Shown: positions 31,446 to 43,396 of the stretch, in pieces | Layout of the letters: every line of letters starts with the position of its first letter | Position numbering within the stretch: the stretch's first letter is position 1 | Assembly (NCBI GenBank): GCA_018292915.2 | Contig: JACVVK020000037.1 | Location: forward strand, 2,702,001 to 2,766,000 | Reading direction: 5' to 3' | DNA length: 64,000 bases | Source of the DNA: Batillaria attramentaria | Taxonomy: Eukaryota; Mollusca; Gastropoda; Batillariidae | Notes under the pieces: model-generated | Databases searched by the model: none | What the model was told of the DNA's origin: nothing | What the model saw: the letters and a program-made list of their open reading frames with translations, nothing else | Translations under genes and position numbers: made by a program

Positions 31446-32800
31446 GACGACTCCACTCGGCAAGCCCTATGATATTTTATGGACAAAGGGGTGATTTCGA
31501 GATGAAAAAGACTGGCGTAATGGTCTTTTCCCTTAAATGGACTCACTGCTTTCTTTCCATGTTTCAGTGATATGAAACTACATGTCCTTTTTAAGTTGTT
31601 TCTCTATAGAGACGGGGCAGATTTTGCTACGCGCAGCAGCAAGTTTCAGTGATACAAAACAAGACTGTGACGTTTCTCCACACAATACTTACTTTCACGC
31701 ACACAGTGACGTAACGAAATCTGCGTCATAGACACCTTACGTGCACACTATGCTGCTGCGTTCTTTTTGGCGGGAGTTGTGAGACGTGTGTTGTGTGTCT
31801 GTGTGTGTGTGTGTGTGGGACGGATGTAATGATGGCTATCTCCTAAAACCACCTCATTGGAGGCCTTTTTACTTTGAGATAAAATGGGAATTCACCTTCT
31901 CCAGACCTACCTTTCACGATTTTTAGCCTACTGCATTTTCAGAAGAGTTATCGCCGATTTTAAAAAAATCGGTTCATGTCACGAATTTTTTCGCAAAAAA
32001 TGTTCAAATGGCTTCATTTTCTGAAATTGTGAAGATCATCCAATTATACTGCCTGTTTTCGTAGCACAGCTCTGTAGCTCTGACAGGTTTTGTGTAAGAA
32101 AAATATTTCCGAGGTAGGGGTGGTTTGCATATAAGGCCAAATATCTATGAAAAGACTCCTTCAAATTACTCATCATTCCGGTATTTTTGTCACTTGTGCC
32201 AACTGCACATATGACATGAACTACTGCACTATTATAGCTTTAGTATTAAGAATAGCAGAGCTTTTAGATAAACACATTTTTCACGTTTCTGCGAGAAGCG
32301 CCGGTCAAAAAAGTTCCAATTTTGCAATTTCGTAAGTACAATCCAAGGCACTTAAGTCCACGTTTCATCAGCTCTCTAGATCTTCCAGATTTTTATGTCA
32401 AAATTAATTCAGTCACGGAAAGTCACAAAAAAGCAACAAGTAAATCACAAGATATGTAGAAGATCAACTGTCAGACGAGCAGCGTGAGGCTGACGTCAAA
32501 TGTTTGGTTCACAGACAAAATCTGCAAGTATCGTCACTGCTTCCGACATTTCATCAGCCCTCTAGATCTTCCAGATGTCATGTGAAAAATAATTCAGTCG
32601 AGAGAAGTCACAAAGCCAACAGGGAAATCACAAGACATGAACAAGCATCCTCAGACGATCTCAGTGCCGGCTAGAGGCTGACGTCAAAAGTTTGCGCTTC
32701 ACGGAATTGACGTCATCTCTCTCTCTCTGTATGACGACCTGCCTGAGGCTGACGTCAAATGTTTAGTTCACGGAACTGACGTCTCTCTCTCTCTCTCTCT
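31446..32800. other. Intron between E17 and E18, middle part
   Basis: Start resembles the CTGCCGTGTATTGG repeat in part. 32340-32700 holds two similar blocks (TCATCAGCTCTCTAGATCTT / TCATCAGCCCTCTAGATCTT) about 190 bp apart. No coding sequence seen. Confidence 0.5.
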
Positions 32801-32801
32801 C

Positions 32802-32985
32802 TGGGGAGCTAGGGTGGCCGAATGGTAGAGCGTTGGACTTTCAATGCTTGGGCCGAGAGTTCGAATCCCGGCCGCTGGGGCCAAATATTTGTGCTGGCCT
32901 TTTTCTCGTCGCCCCGTCTTTGATATCACCCTTATGTGGGGAAAAGGACGTTAAACTCCTAAACACCCACCCACCCTCTTTTCTG
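32802..32985 (+). repeat. tRNA-derived SINE, well preserved
   Basis: GGGAGCTAGGGTGGCCGAAT, GAGTTCGAATCCCGGCCGCT, GCTGGCCTTTTTCTCGTCGC, GGAAAAGGACGTTAAACTCC. Preceded by (CT)n. Confidence 0.85.
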
Positions 32986-33234
32986 CCTCTCTCTCTCTCT
33001 CTCCCTTCTTCCCCCACCCGGCCCCACCCCAGTCACGTGGCTAATCGGTCGAGGTCGTAGAGGATCTAGTGTCATTGGTAGAACTTGGAGAGGGGAGAAC
33101 CGGCAACAATAACAACAAAACAGACAAAATAAAATGAAGTTTGGAGAAACAACTTTGTGGGACGGGGCCGTTCCTCCTTGATGTATCGTCTGACAGGAAG
33201 GTTTTCCGGGACCATGCCATGTGTTGTGTTTGGT

Positions 33235-33742
33235 TTTTTTGTTTTTTGTTTTTTTTTTGCTGCCCCAACTCTTTGCCAACTCCAGTGGTGTTCCTCCCAG
33301 GTCATGGGTGGAACCCAAGGAGGACTCGAAAGTTGGGACAATTTTTTATTATGCATGATGATGGAGATGAGGATGATAGTAAGATGATGCTATGGAGGTC
33401 CGTGTGGTTTGTGACTGCGGGACAGGGCCGCATTCCACGCTTCCTGTCATAAATATCCCGGCATTAACCAGGCCCGGGAACTACGGCACCTGCGGTGCCG
33501 GCCGTGTAATCATCCACATCATACGACGTGTCATACTAAGGGAAGCACCCCCAAAGTCACACCCGTGAAGTGGGTGAAACTCGGCTGTGTGGCAACAGCC
33601 TCCCTATCGGGCCCATAGCACACCCGCTCTGGGTAGGAGCCGACCTAGGTAGGAAAAAATCCCGCTTGCCTCGGCTGGGATTCGAACCCGGGTCTCCCGG
33701 TCCATGGTCCGAAGTGCTAACCACTACACTACGGGGGCCGGT
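33235..33742 (-). repeat. Second tRNA-derived repeat family, long copy
   Basis: From CTGCCCCAACTCTTTGCCAA to CACTACACTACGGGGGCCGG. Contains GGCACCTGCGGTGCCGGCCG and CGGCTGGGATTCGAACCCGG. The same ~480-bp unit as 45770-46247. Confidence 0.85.
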
Positions 33743-33959
33743 CCATGTGTTGTGTTTATTGGGCCACAGCACCCGATTGGCTGAATTCAGAAAAGGGGGG
33801 GGGGGGATGATTGTCAGGAGTGGAGTCGTCTATTACCAAACGCAATATCCGAAATCTGCACAACCAGACCCACGCGCACAGAAAGTACAACCGCTGACTT
33901 CAAGATTACCCTTTTTGTCGGGGTTACCTGTCAAAAACCATTACGAGGGTGGCAATCTA

Positions 33960-34165
33960 ACCTGAAATCTTCAAATGACTAGGAGCCGCTTCAAGCCACT
34001 ATTATGCAATCTGTAGCGGTCTCGGGCTTAGCGACAAGGCCCATGCCTAGCGGAATAGTGGCTTGAAGTGGTTGGTACTGGTGCGCAGTGGGCTTGTTCT
34101 TTTGAATAAGTCTTATCTTACAGTGGGCGCGGCCTAGTCGAGCTTGGGCTCTTAAGAGTTTCATG
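33960..34165 (+). repeat. AGTGGCTTGAAGTGGCTC repeat family, copy 3
   Basis: AGGAGCCGCTTCAAGCCACT, ATCTGTAGCGGTCTCGGGCT, GGCTCTTAAGAGTTTC; ends about 70 bp before E18. Confidence 0.75.
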
Positions 34166-34233
34166 CAGATGCTTATTCGTCGCAGTTATTGTCTTTACAA
34201 GAATAATGCTGTTTCCTGGTCTTCTTTCCAAAG

Positions 34234-34408
34234 GCGCTGGAGGATGTGAGCATCCACACAAAGCCTCGCTTGAGGCAGACGCTGCAAGTTCTAGGATATT
34301 GTGTTTAATGTCTTGTTCACGCTGGAGATGATAATGAAGCTGGTCGCATATGGATGTTATGTGTACTTCACCAACTTCTGGACGATTCTCGACGCCTTTG
34401 TCGTTCTG
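34234..34408 (+). CDS. Nav channel E18: DIII S1-S2-S3 start, frameshifted
   Basis: Acceptor TTCTTTCCAAAG ending 34233, donor GTGAGT at 34409. Reads ALEDVSIHTKPRLRQTLQVL, then, after one extra G at 34294-34295, DIVFNVLFTLEMIMKLVAYG and FTNFWTILDAFVVL. Without the extra base the spacing from ED to VF is 20 residues, as in other Nav channels. As written the frame stops soon after. Phase 0 both ends once corrected. Confidence 0.82.
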
Positions 34409-35846
34409 GTGAGTATTGACACCCCATCCACCCCCCCCCCCCCCCCCCGCTCCACTCCGCAAACAACCACCCCACCCCCTCCACCTCTCTCTTGGATTTC
34501 AGACGACGGTGAAGTAGTTTAGTCGGTGCGAAATCACTCTGAGGCTGTTACTATTTTACTGGGTTGACAGCGGTTGGTGCGTTTACATTTAACCAACCCG
34601 CGTTGAAAGCGGACCCGGCTTTAACCCTGCTACGGACCAAGGTTGAATCTGGGTCCGAGGCCAACTCGCTTTTACATGCAGCTGGTGTCATGAGATGCTT
34701 TCGTCAAGGCATGGCATCGGACATGACGTTACGTTTTCCAGCCTCATTGCCAGCACTAGACTTGCAGAGAATGTCGAGGTAAACTCGGGTTGAACGCAGA
34801 TTGTTTGTAATTGCACGCACAGTACAGAAGTTTCATGCGTGTGGTCCAGTATGTGGTGTGTGTGTGTGTGGGGGGGGGGGGGGGAATTCATTATGGGATC
34901 GCTCAACCTAGCTGATCAGTACAGTCTCGCTTCGTACTCCGGCTGAATTTATAAGTGAACAGTGATTACTCTTGATATAGCCATCAAGGTCATTGAATCG
35001 TTAGTCTGAAAACATGAGGTTTTCAGTTGCTTTCATCTCTGGCAGTGTGGTTTGGTCAGAATAGCAGTCGAGATTCTGTACTAAAAGCACATAACGACCT
35101 AGACATGGCGAGCTGCAAGATTACGGCTAGATGCAGCAGAGACTGGCATGGCTAGAAATGAAAACATTCCCAAAACCTCTTACGTTGTTTCAGAGTAACG
35201 ATTCAGTTACCTTGGTGGTCACATACAGAGTAATCATCATTGACTTTAAATTTTGCCGGAAATCGTCGTAAAACAAGTGTGTGGGGGATCGTGCATCACG
35301 TGACTTGGTAAATTATGAACATTTCACATAATTATCATACGCTTCCTAAGAATCTCGTGACTTTGCGAAAAAGTTTGCCTTTTTGGGATATTTTATTGGC
35401 GCATGTGCAGTGTCCAAACAAAAATGCCTACAGAAAAATTTGTGATTCGGCTCGAGTTCATTGCCAAGTAAACTTTTTTTTTTTGGAGGGGGGGGGGGGG
35501 GGGTGGTGGGGGGGGGGTGGTGGTGGTGGTGGTGGTGGGTGGTTACATTTCCTTCATTGCCATACAAAACCTTATTTCAAATTACTTCAGATTCAGCTGG
35601 AAGCCGCAAATGTCGTAGAACTGAACTTTTGGGTCGTGACTAGGTTAAAATAGGGAAGTTTCAATTGCCATATTGAAACCCTATCGTAACTTCCTGTGGA
35701 AAAAATTGTGAATTTGTGACTATTTTCTTGCATACATAAAAACAAGTTTGTCAAGTTTATTTTGCGTGTGCCTGTATGCCGAATCGAAGACGCCCACCTA
35801 CCGCTGACGCCTTTATTTTGTAATTTTCTGGCGGTGTGCTTGGCAG

Positions 35847-35972
35847 GTTACTTCGGCCGGCCTTCTGTTTAAGACAGTAGGTGTCAGCGATAAGTTGATG
35901 TCGTTCAGAGTGCTGCGATGTTTGCATGGCTTCAAGCCTCTCAGAGCCATTTCTCGATGGAAAAGCATGCAG
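35847..35972 (+). CDS. Nav channel E19: DIII S3-S4
   Basis: Acceptor GCTTGGCAG ending 35846, donor GTAAGA at 35973. Encodes S4 as SFRVLRCLHGFKPLRAISRW with basic residues every third position (R, R, H, K, R), so the DIII sensor is kept and is one turn longer than the usual SLRTLRALRPLRALSRF; one position is His. Phase 0 both sides. Confidence 0.9.
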
Positions 35973-36024
35973 GTAAGAAAAGGTTGTTTGTTCATAGAAG
36001 TTTATTCTGCCAATGCTGGCATAG

Positions 36025-36713
36025 AGTGAGTGAGTGAGTTGTTAGGGCTAAAAGCCGCGCAAGCCACAAAGACTAATTCGCGGCTGAGTGTGCCTGCATT
36101 ACATTAAAAAAATGTAACGCTGGACAAAGGATGCACACTGGTCTGCGGGGCGGTATAAACCCAGGGCATGCAGCTGAGAGATGAGACGAAGGACAGAGCG
36201 GCTAAATTCGGGAGGTTTTAAAGAGAAAGAGACAGGAGAATGGGCTGGTGAAGGGATAGACAGAGAGGTAGGAAGGAAAATTCCTTAGTTACCAATGAAG
36301 ACAACATGCCTGGGATGCAGTTGGAGAATAGACCGCTTCTACACGGAACCTCCCCGCCGTGAGGTGGTTTGGAAAAAACAACGCACCAGAGAGGGGTGCG
36401 TTGTGAAGGTCTTCCCGTGACAGTGTTCAGCAGCACCAGCAGGGCGCTACGAACAAAGCCCACCAGGGTGAAGACCAGGTGGGGAGAATCCAGTGAAGTC
36501 GGCCTTCAGAAACGACCCTAAGATGTCTCACTGGACCAAAGGCCAGCAGACACGCGCTTACTGACCTTCCCCCGTAGGAGATTTTAAGAAAGCAAAAGAC
36601 AGGTGACTGAACCGATGGAGGCAGAAATAAGAGTAAAGAAAGAGCAAAAGGGGTGGGCAAACTCAGCGAAATCACCCCCGCCGCGTGAAGGCGAGCCCAT
36701 GGGGCCGCCAGTG
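36025..36713 (+). repeat. ~700-bp dispersed repeat, copy 3 with 5' end
   Basis: Begins GAGTGAGTGAGTGAGTTGTT followed by AGGGCTAAAAGCCGCGCAAG, so this GTGAG-rich head belongs to the family; ends AGGCGAGCCCATGGGGCC. Confidence 0.8.
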
Positions 36714-36799
36714 CTGGCTTAGGAACATACAAATCTTTTGTAAATACCTAAACACAGGATGAATGTATGAGTGCTTGTCGTGCAGTGCACTTGACACAG

Positions 36800-36948
36800 G
36801 GCTGGTGGGTGGGTGTTTGGGAGTTTAACGTCCTTTTCCAACATGTATGGGTGATATCAAAGACGGGGCAACGTGAAAAGGGCCGGCACAAATATTTGTC
36901 CCGAACATTGAAAGTCCAACTCTCTACCCTTCGGCTATCCTGGCTCCC
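36800..36948 (-). repeat. tRNA-derived SINE
   Basis: Inverse orientation: GGGTGGGTGTTTGGGAGTTT AA, ACGTCCTTTTCCAACATG ... TTCGGCTATCCTGGCTCCC. Confidence 0.8.
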
Positions 36949-37640
36949 TGCAACTAACACAAACTGCAATCTTTATCTCAGTTTGGTGAAAACACTACCG
37001 GCTTTTAAAAAGTAAATTCACAGTCGTGCCTCCCTTCCTCAGAAGTTTTTGTTTGTTTGTTTGTTTGTTTGTTTTTTATCTCGGACATTTTCTCTCTGGT
37101 TTCACTTAAAAGCAGAAACAATGTTGCTATGACGCCCCCTTCGACTTTGATTAGAGACCACTTCGTAGATCACCAACACGGTAACAGATGTTAGTTGGTT
37201 GGTTAGTTTTTTGTTTTTTTTTAAATAATAATAGTTGGTTAGTTAGTGGGCTTTACTCCGCCTTAGCAAACAGATGTTAGTAGAGAAGGGCTAGCGAGGT
37301 AGAGGTTAGAGTCTCGTGGTTTTCCGTCTTATTTGTAGACGATCTGCTGACATGTGGCTTTCATAAACGAGAGACATCAAGTTTAATCTGTTTGTTTTTT
37401 TTCATTTTTGTTTTTTGCAAGTTGGGCCAACGTCAGTTTAATGTAGACCATATATAGTGTTTTTGTAACACCACAAAGACACCAGAGCCAAGGTTTGGAG
37501 ACATTGTACGTGCAAGTTCAGTTGTTTTCTCTAACAGCTACAGTTAAAAAAAACGGATGCAGTCGGTTTTACTTTGTCTTGTCTAAACGTGCTTTGAGGT
37601 GTCTGGTATTCTGATTGGTAAGGGTAACTGGTTCTTTCAG

Positions 37641-37749
37641 ATAATGGTGAACGCATTGGCAGGTTCCATCCCGGCCATGTTCAACGTGCTTCTGGTAGTC
37701 TTGCTCATATGGCTTATCTTCAGTATAATTGGAGTTGAGCTCTTTGCCG
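37641..37749 (+). CDS. Nav channel E20: DIII S4-S5 linker and S5
   Basis: Acceptor TTCTTTCAG ending 37640, donor GTACGA at 37750. [19 protein letters not shown] and [16 protein letters not shown] match family VVVNALLGAIPSIMNVLLV / IFWLIFSIMGVNLFAG. Phase 0 in, phase 1 out. Confidence 0.94.
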
Positions 37750-38183
37750 GTACGAATATAATTATAATGTTTGGAAGAATCTCTCTCTCTCTCTCTCTCG
37801 CCGCGCGCGCGCGCACACGCACACCACGATCGAGTCCGGGCCACAGGACAGACATTTAGCAGCACAGTTTCAAATTAGCTTTGCTATACATTGTACATTC
37901 TGCCATATTTGTTTACAATCTGTGTATTTCACAAGGACAATGTCCATCTAGTTTAAAAAGAAGCGAAAGTCAGTCACCTCCCCAAAACAAAAGATCTTTC
38001 AGATCCCAATAAATTTTGTCCAGTTTCCCTTCTATTTACAATCTCTAACCCAATTGAAAAACACGTTTACAGGCAGTTGCAATAGTTCCTGGACAAATAA
38101 AATCTCGTTCATCCCCTTCGGTCAGGTTTTCGTGCACAGCACTCGTGTCACACAGCTCTGACAGCTTGTAGACAAATGACTTA

Positions 38184-38500
38184 AAGGTCTGCAATCTCAA
38201 CAAAAAGGCGCAAACTTCTTTATTTAAAACCGCGACTGCTGCGACTTCGCATAATACTGTCACTCCTGCCGAGTTTTCAGCACTTTCGAGACTCTTATAA
38301 AACGACTGCGTGAGTTTGCGCTGACTTCATTGTGCTGCAGCGTCTAGCGGGTGTTGTGTGATGCAGAAGAAGACTAGCCACTGCGATCTTACTCGCTCAA
38401 TGTCGAAACAGCAAACTGAGCTGTGAGATCAGGCTGCCCTTGGCTTTTATAGGGGTTTCAGGGACGCTGAAAACTCTGCAACTGTGACAGAGTTTTGGTT
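38184..38500 (+). repeat. Dispersed ~300-bp repeat, copy 2
   Basis: AAAGGTCTGCAATCTCAACA ... ATCAGGCTGCCCTTGGCTTT, TCAGGGACGCTGAAAACTCT. Confidence 0.75.
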
Positions 38501-38547
38501 GGTTTTTTTTTTTACACTTTCTTTGCGGCTTTAATGTGAAAAATAGT

Positions 38548-38874
38548 CAAATGACAGGTGCGGTATTTCTGGACCGAACTAAAGCATTCGAAATGGTCAT
38601 CCATGACCTCTTGCTTCAAAAACGTGCAGTTTACCATGTAGGTAGTACTGCTATGGCGTGTTTTAAATCCTGTATACACAGAAGAGATCAACATGTTTAG
38701 GTGAATGGTAAGAATTCAGTCGAGGGTATGACTGAGCATGGAGTAACCCAAAAGATCTATTTTGGGCCCATTTTTATTTCAAGTGTTTACTGGTAACCTC
38801 CCTCTGTATATACTCAACCCTAATGTAACATGTCTCTTTGTCAATGACGGTATGCTCGATGTGTCGTCTTCCGG

Positions 38875-38917
<43 letters not shown>

Positions 38918-38995
38918 CCAAACCTTACAAGCTAGGCTGAATGACGTTTCAGACCGGTGCATGAACAATCATATGATTCCAAATCCTAAAACCAG
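38548..38995 (+). mobile_element. Degenerate LINE RT fragment
   Basis: VFLDRTKAFEMVIHDLLLQK resembles the RT block 'FLDLxKAFDTVDHxxLLxKL'; VNGKNSVEGMTEHGVTQ and later LNDVSDRCMNNHMIPNPKT also fit. There are several stops and a TG microsatellite within. Confidence 0.7.
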
Positions 38996-39200
38996 ATAGG
39001 TGCTAACTGAAACCAGACAGAAACACCAGCTAAACGCTTTTCTGCTAAAAACGTTATATTGTCAGCACATACAAATCTTTCAAACATATGATCCCAAATC
39101 CTTCTAAAACCACACGGGTGCTGATTGAAACCAGAAAAAAACACCAGCTGAACACTTCTCTGATAAAACTTTCATACTGTTAACATTTATAAAACTTTCA
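38975..39200 (+). repeat. Tandem duplication, ~114 bp
   Basis: CATATGATTCCAAATCCTAA ... ACACCAGCTAAACGC and CATATGATCCCAAATCCTTC ... ACACCAGCTGAACAC. Confidence 0.75.
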
Positions 39201-39389
39201 TCTGGGTCAGGTGAGACAGGTTAGGTTAGACCTGTTAGACCGGTGAGCGACCAGTGCGTTTAACAATATCAACTTACGACCAAGTGTACTGGCAAAGCCA
39301 CATAAAAAGCTTGTGTAAAACAGTGTCCAAGAACTTGTTTTTACCGTCCCCTCATGCAGACACTTACTTCATCCACTTTTTTGTGCAAG

Positions 39390-39547
39390 GGAAGTTTTAC
39401 AAGTGCATCAATGCAACAACGCGTGAAGTCTTCCACTACACGGTGACACCCAACAAGTCATACTGTCTCTCTATCGGCCAACGATGGGAAAACTCCAAAG
39501 TCAACTTCGACAATGTGGCATCTGGCCTTCTGGCCCTTTTTCAAGTG
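39390..39547 (+). CDS. Nav channel E21: DIII turret and pore start
   Basis: Acceptor TTTTGTGCAAG ending 39389, donor GTAAGT at 39548. GKFYKCINATT, then WENSKVNFDNVASGLLALFQV (family [21 protein letters not shown]). Phase 1 in, phase 0 out. Confidence 0.94.
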
Positions 39548-39729
39548 GTAAGTCTACCCTGTGCATAGTTTTTCATTGTCATTTCTGTGTACGGATCTGC
39601 TAATCTTGTAAGCTGGGGATATAACAGTGATCTTTTGTGTAAGCGACCCTCTATCGTGAAGATCTTTGCATGGCTGTACCAGAAGCAAACTTCCGCTAAA
39701 AATTATGCGGTCAGAAAGACGCTATTAGT

Positions 39730-39850
39730 ACAGAATGGGGGGCGGGGGTCTTCAAATAACTCATAAGCTCATGTATGGGGGGCGGGGGTCTTCAAATAAC
39801 TCATACGCTCGTGTATGGGGGGCGGGGGTCTTCAAATAACTCATAAGCCC
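39730..39850 (+). repeat. Three 40-bp tandem units
   Basis: GGCGGGGGTCTTCAAATAAC at 39741, 39781 and 39821, exact 40-bp period. Confidence 0.9.
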
Positions 39851-40140
39851 ATGCAAAAATCGCCATTTTAATTGAAATCTTCAGATCACTAGGAGCCACT
39901 TCAAGTCGGCCTAGCGGGGAATTCCCACGTCTTGCGTAATAGTGGCCTTAAGTGGCTCGTACTGGTGTGCAGTGGCTTGTTCTTTATAACAAGCCTATCA
40001 TATAGTGGGCATGGGGTGGTCAGGCTTGGGCCCTTAAGAGATGAGTGGAAAGTTAGGTCCTCTCTCTGTGCGTGTTGGGTTCATTTCGCGGCGCTTTGAA
40101 CCAGTTCAAGAAATTGGGTAAGGCGCCCACACAATACACA
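39845..40140 (+). repeat. AGTGGCTTGAAGTGGCTC repeat, copy 4, plus fragment of third tRNA-derived family
   Basis: CATGCAAAAATCGCCATTTT, AGGAGCCACTTCAAGTCGGC, TGGGCCCTTAAGAGATGAG; then GTGTTGGGTTCATTTCGCGG (40074) from the third SINE family. Confidence 0.7.
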
Positions 40141-40192
40141 GTGATTATTATTATTATTATTATTATTATTATTGTATTTCATTTTTCGACAG

Positions 40193-40246
40193 GGAACGTT
40201 CGAGGGTTGGATTGAAATCATTCATGATGGTGTTGATTCTACAGAG
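40193..40246 (+). CDS. Nav channel E22: DIII selectivity filter
   Basis: 54-nt exon after ATTTTTCGACAG (ends 40192), weak donor GTTTGA at 40247. Reads GTFEGWIEIIHDGVDSTE. The family has ATFKGWMDIMYAAVDSRN; the DEKA Lys is Glu here, as in Nav2-type pores. Phase 0 both sides; the join to E23 (DSTE|VDLQPRFENNLY) aligns exactly. Confidence 0.92.
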
Positions 40247-40715
40247 GTTTGAAATACATACTACAGCTACTACCACCATTACTACTATGTGATTTTTTTG
40301 TTGTTAAACATTGAAAACAAACTCTAAGCAACAGCATACACCAGACAGGCAGACAGACAATAGACAGGCCAAACTTGGCATAGTGATAATATGGAAAAAG
40401 GTCATTAAAGTTGTGCATCCATATAGTGAAGACGGCGCGAAATGGTAGTGACAGAGACAGGTTTTCAAATCAAACATTATAGAAATTAATAATGTGTGTA
40501 TCCATATACGCCATGGGGACGCGACTAGTTTCAGGTACCCCTTGACGGAAAAGGTCGGGTCAGCACAGAAAGAGATAACGATTCAGATACAGTTGCAGAT
40601 AACGTTATTGTCCATGAAATGGACACTTGCCATGGCCTTCACCGACAAATAAACACATAAATAGACTGTTGTCGTCAACCGTGAAAATGGATCAGTTTGG
40701 CGTTTTGGCGAATTG

Positions 40716-41095
40716 GAACGGTCGGTGGTCTAGTGGTTAAGAGACTTTGCCACCAGTGCGAGAGGTCAGGTTCAAGTCCCACTCAGGGCAAAGAAATTTT
40801 CCTTGTCGCACGTGGCACCGTTCATTTCGGCCGATCGTCGGGGGTTCTCCGGGTACTCCGGCTTCCTCCCCCTTGGCTTTGGAAATGTTCAGCCCACAAA
40901 ATTTGAAAATAAATGCAATTCTATATTCCGAAACTTGAATAGCTGAGCTGACCCTTCGCACCACCTGATTGTTATGATTTTATGTCCAATGGGTGAGAAT
41001 GCGTTAGATTCACGTGAGCGCGCGTGTTGGGTTCAGCTCGCGGCGTTTTGAGCCGATTTAGAAATTCGGTACAGCGCCTAAACAATACTCAGTTC
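40716..41095 (+). repeat. Third tRNA-derived repeat family, + copy
   Basis: ACGGTCGGTGGTCTAGTGGT, TAAGAGACTTTGCC, GGTTCAAGTCCCACTCAGGG, then GGGTACTCCGGCTTCCTCCC and GTGTTGGGTTCAGCTCGCGG. Confidence 0.8.
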
Positions 41096-41149
41096 TCATT
41101 ATTGTTGTTATTTTCCCGATTCACTATGAACACTATATAGTTCCATAAT

Positions 41150-41566
41150 CTTTGAAAGCACTAAAACGTCTTTATTTCTCGCTCGTTCTGGCGTGATAGC
41201 TGAGCGTCGGACGCATCCTAACCTATCGAACAAGGTCACTATCTCGTCATCGTCCACACTTATTGGCACGTCCTGTATGTATAGTCTTGTGGTTGGCATT
41301 TCCCTCCCAACATCCGAAAGTATGAACGGGTTTTTGTCATGGGGGATGATGGAATGCCCTCTTAGCTCTATGCCGTTCAAAAACAGCGTGCAACGGGCGT
41401 CTTTACTCAAGGGGTATACCCTCCACAAGAACCTTATCCGCTGTGCACCGGCTACAGTCTCTCTGCCGGATATTTTTTCGGCGGCTAGACATACTTCTAG
41501 GACATCTACAGGCACGGGAAAGTCAGAGGCTTTAAAGAAAACCGGTTCAACATGTGCACCGGCTGA
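41150..41566 (-). mobile_element. Gag/ORF1-like fragment of a retroelement
   Basis: Minus-strand open stretch with NGIELRGHSIIPHDKNPF, REMPTTRLYIQDVPISVDDD and RLGCVRRSAITPE resembles the RRM-like ORF1 protein found in invertebrate retroelements (recall, not a search). It is cut at 41566 by a GTGAGTGAGTGAG repeat; no nearby RT belongs to it. Confidence 0.5.
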
Positions 41567-42055
41567 GTGAGTGAGTGAGTTTTTAGGGCTTAAAGCCGCG
41601 CAAGCCACAAAGACTAATTCGCGGCTGAGTGTGCCTGCACTACATGAAAAAACAAAAATGTAACGTTGGACAAAGGATGCAATCTGGTCTACGGGGCAAT
41701 ATAAACCTAGGACATGCAGGAGACGCTGCACCTTCATGCTAATTTCTCGAACTCCCGGTTACAAAAAAAAAAAACGTAGAAAACAAATGACAATTACAAC
41801 TAGGTAAAACAAAGATAAATACTAAGCGCATATACAGCAAATATTGCAACTTATCATCTCCTAGGCGCAATAAACCAATTCGCAGCATATGCCCAACATC
41901 ACTTATTCCTAACCACTGGTAGTGCAGACGTGAGTGAGGGGTTAAAAAGAAGAAACATAGATGAAAGGGCCGAACTCAGAAATCAGCTGAGAGAAGAGAG
42001 GAAGGACAGAGCGGCTAAATTCGGGAGGTTTTAAAGAGAAAGAGGCAGCCATGAT
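41564..42055 (+). repeat. ~700-bp dispersed repeat, copy 4, 3'-truncated
   Basis: GAGTGAGTGAGTTTTTAGGG head, then GATAAATACTAAGCGCATAT and CGGCTAAATTCGGGAGGTTT; stops in mid-element at about 42050. Confidence 0.75.
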
Positions 42056-43255
42056 GTCCAAGTAGGTCACACAGTGGTCGACCGGTCAGGTTAACAACAG
42101 ATCTCCGAAAACACATTCAAAACTGTTCGAACCTGTTTGAAAGCCTCTCACCTTTTTACCAGTACCGCCAAATTGTCTCAGGCGATGTCAAAGGCTGTAA
42201 ACGATGGGTGAGGACCACAAAACAGTTAATCAAATCGGCAGCTCCGAAAAAAAGCCTGTCACCTTGAACCTCAAGGGGCGTAACTCTCGAGTACGGAGCG
42301 TTATTATTGAATGCGTGTGTCCGTCAGATGAACTGTACGAGACCGCCGATAAACCGTTTTCTTAAGAACGTTTTATGTACCTCATTTTACAACACACTTT
42401 AAAACGCAGTATCTCTGGAACCAAGAATGCTAGAACCTTAATTCTTTTTGCGCCATGATCAGAACAGTAAGTTCTACAAAGCTACATTAATATCCAAGAT
42501 CACTCCTTTGTAATTAATTTTGTACTTCTCTCTTTCTGGCTTTCCTTAACTGCACACATGATTGTCTACCCCTGGGTTGTTTACAACCACATTCGCATGC
42601 AAGACAAGTGATACTGGCCGTCTGCTGGTGATATAGCGTTTTCACAATAAGATGCCCCCGGTTGCGGAAAATACACCACACGAGTGTTGCTGATTTTGAC
42701 CGAATAACTGCAATCAAACCAACAAATGAAATACGAATGTCATGTTACGTGGTGCCCTTTTGTGTTCAAAAGTATTTTAAAATGGTTTTAGCATGTGTAC
42801 CTGTATGTTCGGGCTCTAAGGGGCTAACATGTGCTCTTCCAACCCATCCCTCTTTTAAGTTGCCTGCCCCGAAGATCACACGTGAGCCATAAATGCTTCA
42901 GCCGTTTTTCACGGTGGGTAAACGCTCTTGGTTAGTGATACGCCGTGTAGTGGTGATACGTAGGAAAACACACACTACCTTGCTATTGAATCTGACAAAG
43001 CGTATTTGGTGCGGTGTGGATGCGTTTGACACCAGAATCGGCCACAATGAATCGGCCTGACGATTCGATCGAAATGTCGCGGATTTCCTCAAACTCACTT
43101 TCTACATGTAGGTGCGCCGAGTGTAGCAGATGCATAAAATATGCCGCACAAACTTATACTTTGTCAGTTACAAGCCTACGAATCACTACCGCACAGCGTA
43201 TCACAAATCAATGGCGTTGACCCACCCTGTCTTATTGTGAGGATTGCTGTTTCAG
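42056..43255. other. Intron between E22 and E23, right part
   Basis: One arm of the fold-back family at 42640-42710; otherwise no gene or known repeat seen. Two similar GCGTATCAC/GTAGTGGTGATACG blocks near 42940 and 43190 are inverted to each other. Confidence 0.45.
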
Positions 43256-43396
43256 GTTGACCTGCAGCCGAGGTTCGAGAATAACCTCTACGCGGGGTAC
43301 ACCTACTTTCTGGCCTTTGTTGTCCTTGGTTCTCTCTTCTGTCTGAAACTCTTTGTCGGTGTCGTCATAGACACCTATCATACGCTTACGGACAAG
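43256..43396 (+). CDS. Nav channel E23: DIII S6
   Basis: Acceptor TGCTGTTTCAG ending 43255, donor GTAGCA at 43397. VDLQPRFENNLYAGYTYF, then S6 VVLGSLFCLKLFVGVVID (family IIFGSFFTLNLFIGVIID). Phase 0 both sides. Confidence 0.93.

Noticed and set aside
32802..32985. tRNA gene
   Set aside because: Boxes A and B are present, but the sequence continues into a SINE body shared by a dozen copies; the same holds for the other tRNA-like heads.
34274..34300. CTAG before GATATTGTG as a true acceptor for E18
   Set aside because: The sequence upstream encodes the conserved S1-S2 region with family spacing, so it is exon; a one-base insertion explains the frame change better.
41108..41737. 209-codon minus-strand ORF as a host gene
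   Set aside because: Its C-terminal two thirds look like a retroelement ORF1, and its start lies in the GTGAG-headed dispersed repeat.
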